Below, piece after piece: positions 61,945 through 64,000 of a stretch of 64,000 nt of DNA. This DNA is from Sphingorhabdus sp. Alg231-15 (GTDB lineage: Bacteria; Pseudomonadota; Alphaproteobacteria; Sphingomonadales; Sphingomonadaceae), in NCBI RefSeq assembly GCF_900149705.1, contig NZ_LT703001.1:2480001-2544000 (forward strand). Direction: 5' to 3'. Position 1 is the stretch's first letter, and each line of letters begins with the position of its first letter. Both the position numbers and the translations under genes were made by a program. The notes beneath the pieces were generated by a model that was given only the letters and a program-made list of their open reading frames with translations, was not told the DNA's origin and made no database searches.

Positions 61945-62940
61945 CTAGCGTTGCTCTGCGACCAAAGGCCGCCCCATTAGCTGTGCGACGACGGATCGAG
62001 AGTCTGTCTGCCCGGCCAGTAGCGCGCAGACTGCATCCACAATCGGCATGTCGATACCGCGCGCTTTGGCGTCACGCTGGAGCACGGCTGCGGTCGATGC
62101 CCCCTCCGCAACCGTGGCGCGATTGGACAACAGTTTGTCCGCCGATTGGCCTTCACCTAGTCCCTTGCCCAAAGAAAAGTTACGCGAGCTGGTGGAAGAA
62201 CATGTCAGCACCAGGTCACCCAAACCGCAAAGACCTGACAATGTTTCCCTGCGTGCTCCCCGCGCAGCGCCATAGCGCAGCATTTCGGCAAAGCCGCGGC
62301 TGATTATCGACGCACGCGCATTTTGTCCAAGGCCAGCGCCTTCAACCACACCGCAGCCAATGGCGAGGACATTTTTCACTGCACCACCAATTTCGGCTCC
62401 GGCAATGTCGTCAGAATAATAGGGTCTGAACGATGGTTTCGAAATGAGCGGATTGAGCTTGTGCCAAAGCTCCTCACTGTCGCAGGCCAGCGTCAGCGCC
62501 GTCGGGAGCCCTTGCACGACTTCATGCGCAAATGTGGGGCCAGAGAGTACCGCCAGCGGGCTATCCGGTCGCAGCTCTGTCACAATTTCGCTCATCAGCT
62601 GCTGCGTAGCTTCCTCAATGCCCTTGCTGCAGAGGATCAGTGCAGCATCGTTCTTGGGGAGGTTGTTAATCGTTGCGCGCAGATGCTGTGCTGGCGTGAC
62701 GATCAAAATGCCTTCGCATGTCTCCAACGCGTCCATATCCGCAATCGCACGGATATTGTGCCGCAGCGGGTAGCCGGGCAGAAAGGCCCGGTTCTCGTGA
62801 TTGCTGTTAATTTGCTCGATAACCTCGGTCTCGCGCGCCCAAAGCAGCAATTCTTCGTGCCCTTCAGAAAGTACATGCGCCAGAGCGGTGCCCCATGCAC
62901 CGGCCCCAACCACGCCGATTTTTCTCTGCTTTTCGCTCAT
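61945..62940 (-). CDS. gpsA: NAD(P)+-dependent glycerol-3-phosphate dehydrogenase
   Basis: 331 residues. [18 protein letters not shown] is the nucleotide-binding site, [17 protein letters not shown] has the catalytic Lys, and [17 protein letters not shown] and [15 protein letters not shown] are conserved. It reduces DHAP to sn-glycerol-3-phosphate for phospholipids. The ATG overlaps the tsaD stop as ATGA. Confidence 0.95.
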   Translation of the reverse strand: MSEKQRKIGVVGAGAWGTALAHVLSEGHEELLLWARETEVIEQINSNHENRAFLPGYPLRHNIRAIADMDALETCEGILIVTPAQHLRATINNLPKNDAALILCSKGIEEATQQLMSEIVTELRPDSPLAVLSGPTFAHEVVQGLPTALTLACDSEELWHKLNPLISKPSFRPYYSDDIAGAEIGGAVKNVLAIGCGVVEGAGLGQNARASIISRGFAEMLRYGAARGARRETLSGLCGLGDLVLTCSSTSSRNFSLGKGLGEGQSADKLLSNRATVAEGASTAAVLQRDAKARGIDMPIVDAVCALLAGQTDSRSVVAQLMGRPLVAEQR

Positions 62941-63971
62941 GCCTTAACTCCAGCGCCGCGCGCCTTTTCTGCCGAGGGGTCCAGTGGCCAGCGCGGGCGA
63001 GCCGCGAAATCCAGCGGATCGGTCAATCCATCGGCAAAACGCTCCGCACCGGCCCAAGCGATCATTGCGGCATTGTCCGTGCAAAGCCACTGCGGCGGCG
63101 CAGTAAACTGCATATCATGATCGCTAGCGAGCTTTTCGAGCATTGCGCGTATTGAGCCATTCGCGGCAACACCGCCGGCAACAACCAGGTGAGGCACGGT
63201 TCCATGGTCGCTTAACGCTTTTAAGAGGCGATCTTCCAGGCAATCAACGGTCGCTTGCTGAAAGGATGCCGCAATGTCTTCGGGCCGATAAGCACCACCT
63301 TGATGTGCACGAACAACCGCACTTTTGAGCCCGGCGAAAGAAAAATGCGGCTCTTTTGATCCTTTGAGCGGACGCGGCAGTGGAACCGCATCGGCATCAC
63401 CGGTTTTTGCCAGGGCTTCCACCTTGGGGCCGCCAGGATAGCCAAGACCCAATATTTTCGCTGTTTTATCAAACGCTTCGCCAGCAGCATCATCAATTGT
63501 TGTGGCGAGGCGGCGATATTGCCCAACACCGTCAACGCGCAAAATCTGGCAATGTCCGCCCGAGGCCAGCAGAAGCAGGTAAGGAAAATCCAGATCCGGA
63601 TTGGCAAGCCGTGGGGACAGTGCGTGGCCTTCTAAATGATTGACCGCAACCAGCGGTTTATTCGCAGCCATGGCCAGTGCCTTGCCGGTCACTAGCCCGA
63701 CCATAACACCGCCAATCAATCCTGGCCCGGCCGTTGCGGCAATCGCGTCCACATTATCCAATGTCAGATCAGCTTCGGCAAGCGCCGCTTCGATGAGCGG
63801 CGTGATTATCTCGGCATGGGCACGGGCGGCGATTTCCGGGACCACGCCGCCGTAAGGGGCATGCTCTTCCTCTTGGCCCGCAAGTTTATGGGCCAAAATC
63901 TCGCGATCCGACGTAACCAGCGCAGCGGCTGTCTCGTCGCAGCTCGATTCAATGCCCAAAATTATACTCAT
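62937..63971 (-). CDS. tsaD: tRNA N6-adenosine threonylcarbamoyltransferase
   Basis: 344 residues, complete. [24 protein letters not shown] (metal His pair), [19 protein letters not shown]-type [35 protein letters not shown] and [12 protein letters not shown] are all present. TsaD with TsaB, TsaE and TsaC makes t6A37 in ANN-decoding tRNAs. AAAGGAAT precedes the ATG. tsaD is followed by gpsA with an ATGA overlap, a common order in alphaproteobacteria. Confidence 0.96.
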   Translation of the reverse strand: MSIILGIESSCDETAAALVTSDREILAHKLAGQEEEHAPYGGVVPEIAARAHAEIITPLIEAALAEADLTLDNVDAIAATAGPGLIGGVMVGLVTGKALAMAANKPLVAVNHLEGHALSPRLANPDLDFPYLLLLASGGHCQILRVDGVGQYRRLATTIDDAAGEAFDKTAKILGLGYPGGPKVEALAKTGDADAVPLPRPLKGSKEPHFSFAGLKSAVVRAHQGGAYRPEDIAASFQQATVDCLEDRLLKALSDHGTVPHLVVAGGVAANGSIRAMLEKLASDHDMQFTAPPQWLCTDNAAMIAWAGAERFADGLTDPLDFAARPRWPLDPSAEKARGAGVKA

Positions 63972-64000
63972 ATTCCTTTTACTTAAGCCATGGCGGGATT

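Noticed and set aside
63990-64000. ATGGCGGGATT at the right edge, possible start of a divergent gene
   Set aside because: Only eleven bases are visible; on the minus strand the same bases also read as the end of an upstream frame (NPAMA then stop). Undecidable here.

Overview
The window looks like chromosome from a sphingomonad-type alphaproteobacterium (Sphingomonadales, in the Sphingorhabdus/Parasphingorhabdus/Sphingopyxis range). Three large TonB-dependent receptors, a tamA-tamB pair, a glnB-glnA pair with the alphaproteobacterial type GS-I and P-II sequences, heme-exporter ccmA-ccmB, a CYP153-like P450, a lipoprotein PQQ dehydrogenase and an interspersed palindrome containing a CTTCGAC core all fit that group. 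Genes are tightly packed on both strands with many 1-4 bp start/stop overlaps. I see no insertion sequence, integrase, prophage or CRISPR array. One tRNA (Tyr) is present. The genus is inferred from gene content; nothing here names the species.

Layout. 0-4 kb: a minus-strand trio, DUF3604 lipoprotein, parvulin-type PPIase, HupE/UreJ membrane protein, interrupted by a REP-like palindrome. 4.2-9.6 kb: two tandem paralogous TonB-dependent receptors, each with its own inverted-repeat leader and near-identical terminator. 9.7-14.6 kb: iron-type alcohol dehydrogenase, thioesterase, acyl-CoA dehydrogenase, EamA permease, YcaQ-like glycosylase. 15.4-21.7 kb: tamA-tamB. 21.8-26 kb: glnA and glnB, then the PQQ dehydrogenase. 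26-31 kb: map, an unknown membrane protein, a CinA-N/MoaB-type protein, ccmB/ccmA, PCD, SDR. 31-34 kb: an osmoprotectant-type ABC system with a fused permease and binding protein, plus a small NlpC/LRAT-like exported protein. 34-38 kb: HhH-GPD glycosylase, ferredoxin, a lipoprotein, an RlmB-type methyltransferase, tRNA-Tyr, SDR. 38-43 kb: a third TonB receptor preceded by a LytTR response regulator, then a TetR regulator. 43-46 kb: nhaA, with a structured leader, overlapping a DUF885 peptidase. 46-47 kb: yjhX and a GNAT gene behind a dyad-rich intergenic region. 47-52 kb: a four-gene envelope/glycan operon (UGM-like flavoprotein, GtrA, sulfatase-fold transferase, GT-C-like membrane protein). 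52-59 kb: VOC protein, MsrB, P450, ABC-2 exporter, queG, a lipoprotein, EI24 protein. 59-64 kb: adenosine kinase, flippase, gpsA, tsaD.

Most genes are housekeeping or common sphingomonad accessory genes. The parts I find most worth following are cis-regulatory and contextual: long inverted repeats just upstream of the ribosome-binding sites of the tandem TonB receptors, a 10-bp perfect inverted repeat that covers the Shine-Dalgarno of the acyl-CoA dehydrogenase, a strong two-hairpin leader before nhaA, regularly spaced LytTR-like repeats before the third receptor, the dyad-rich yjhX/flavoprotein intergenic region, and the envelope operon with an uncharacterised GT-C-like protein. No defence system, secondary-metabolite cluster or other clearly new system can be demonstrated from this sequence alone.
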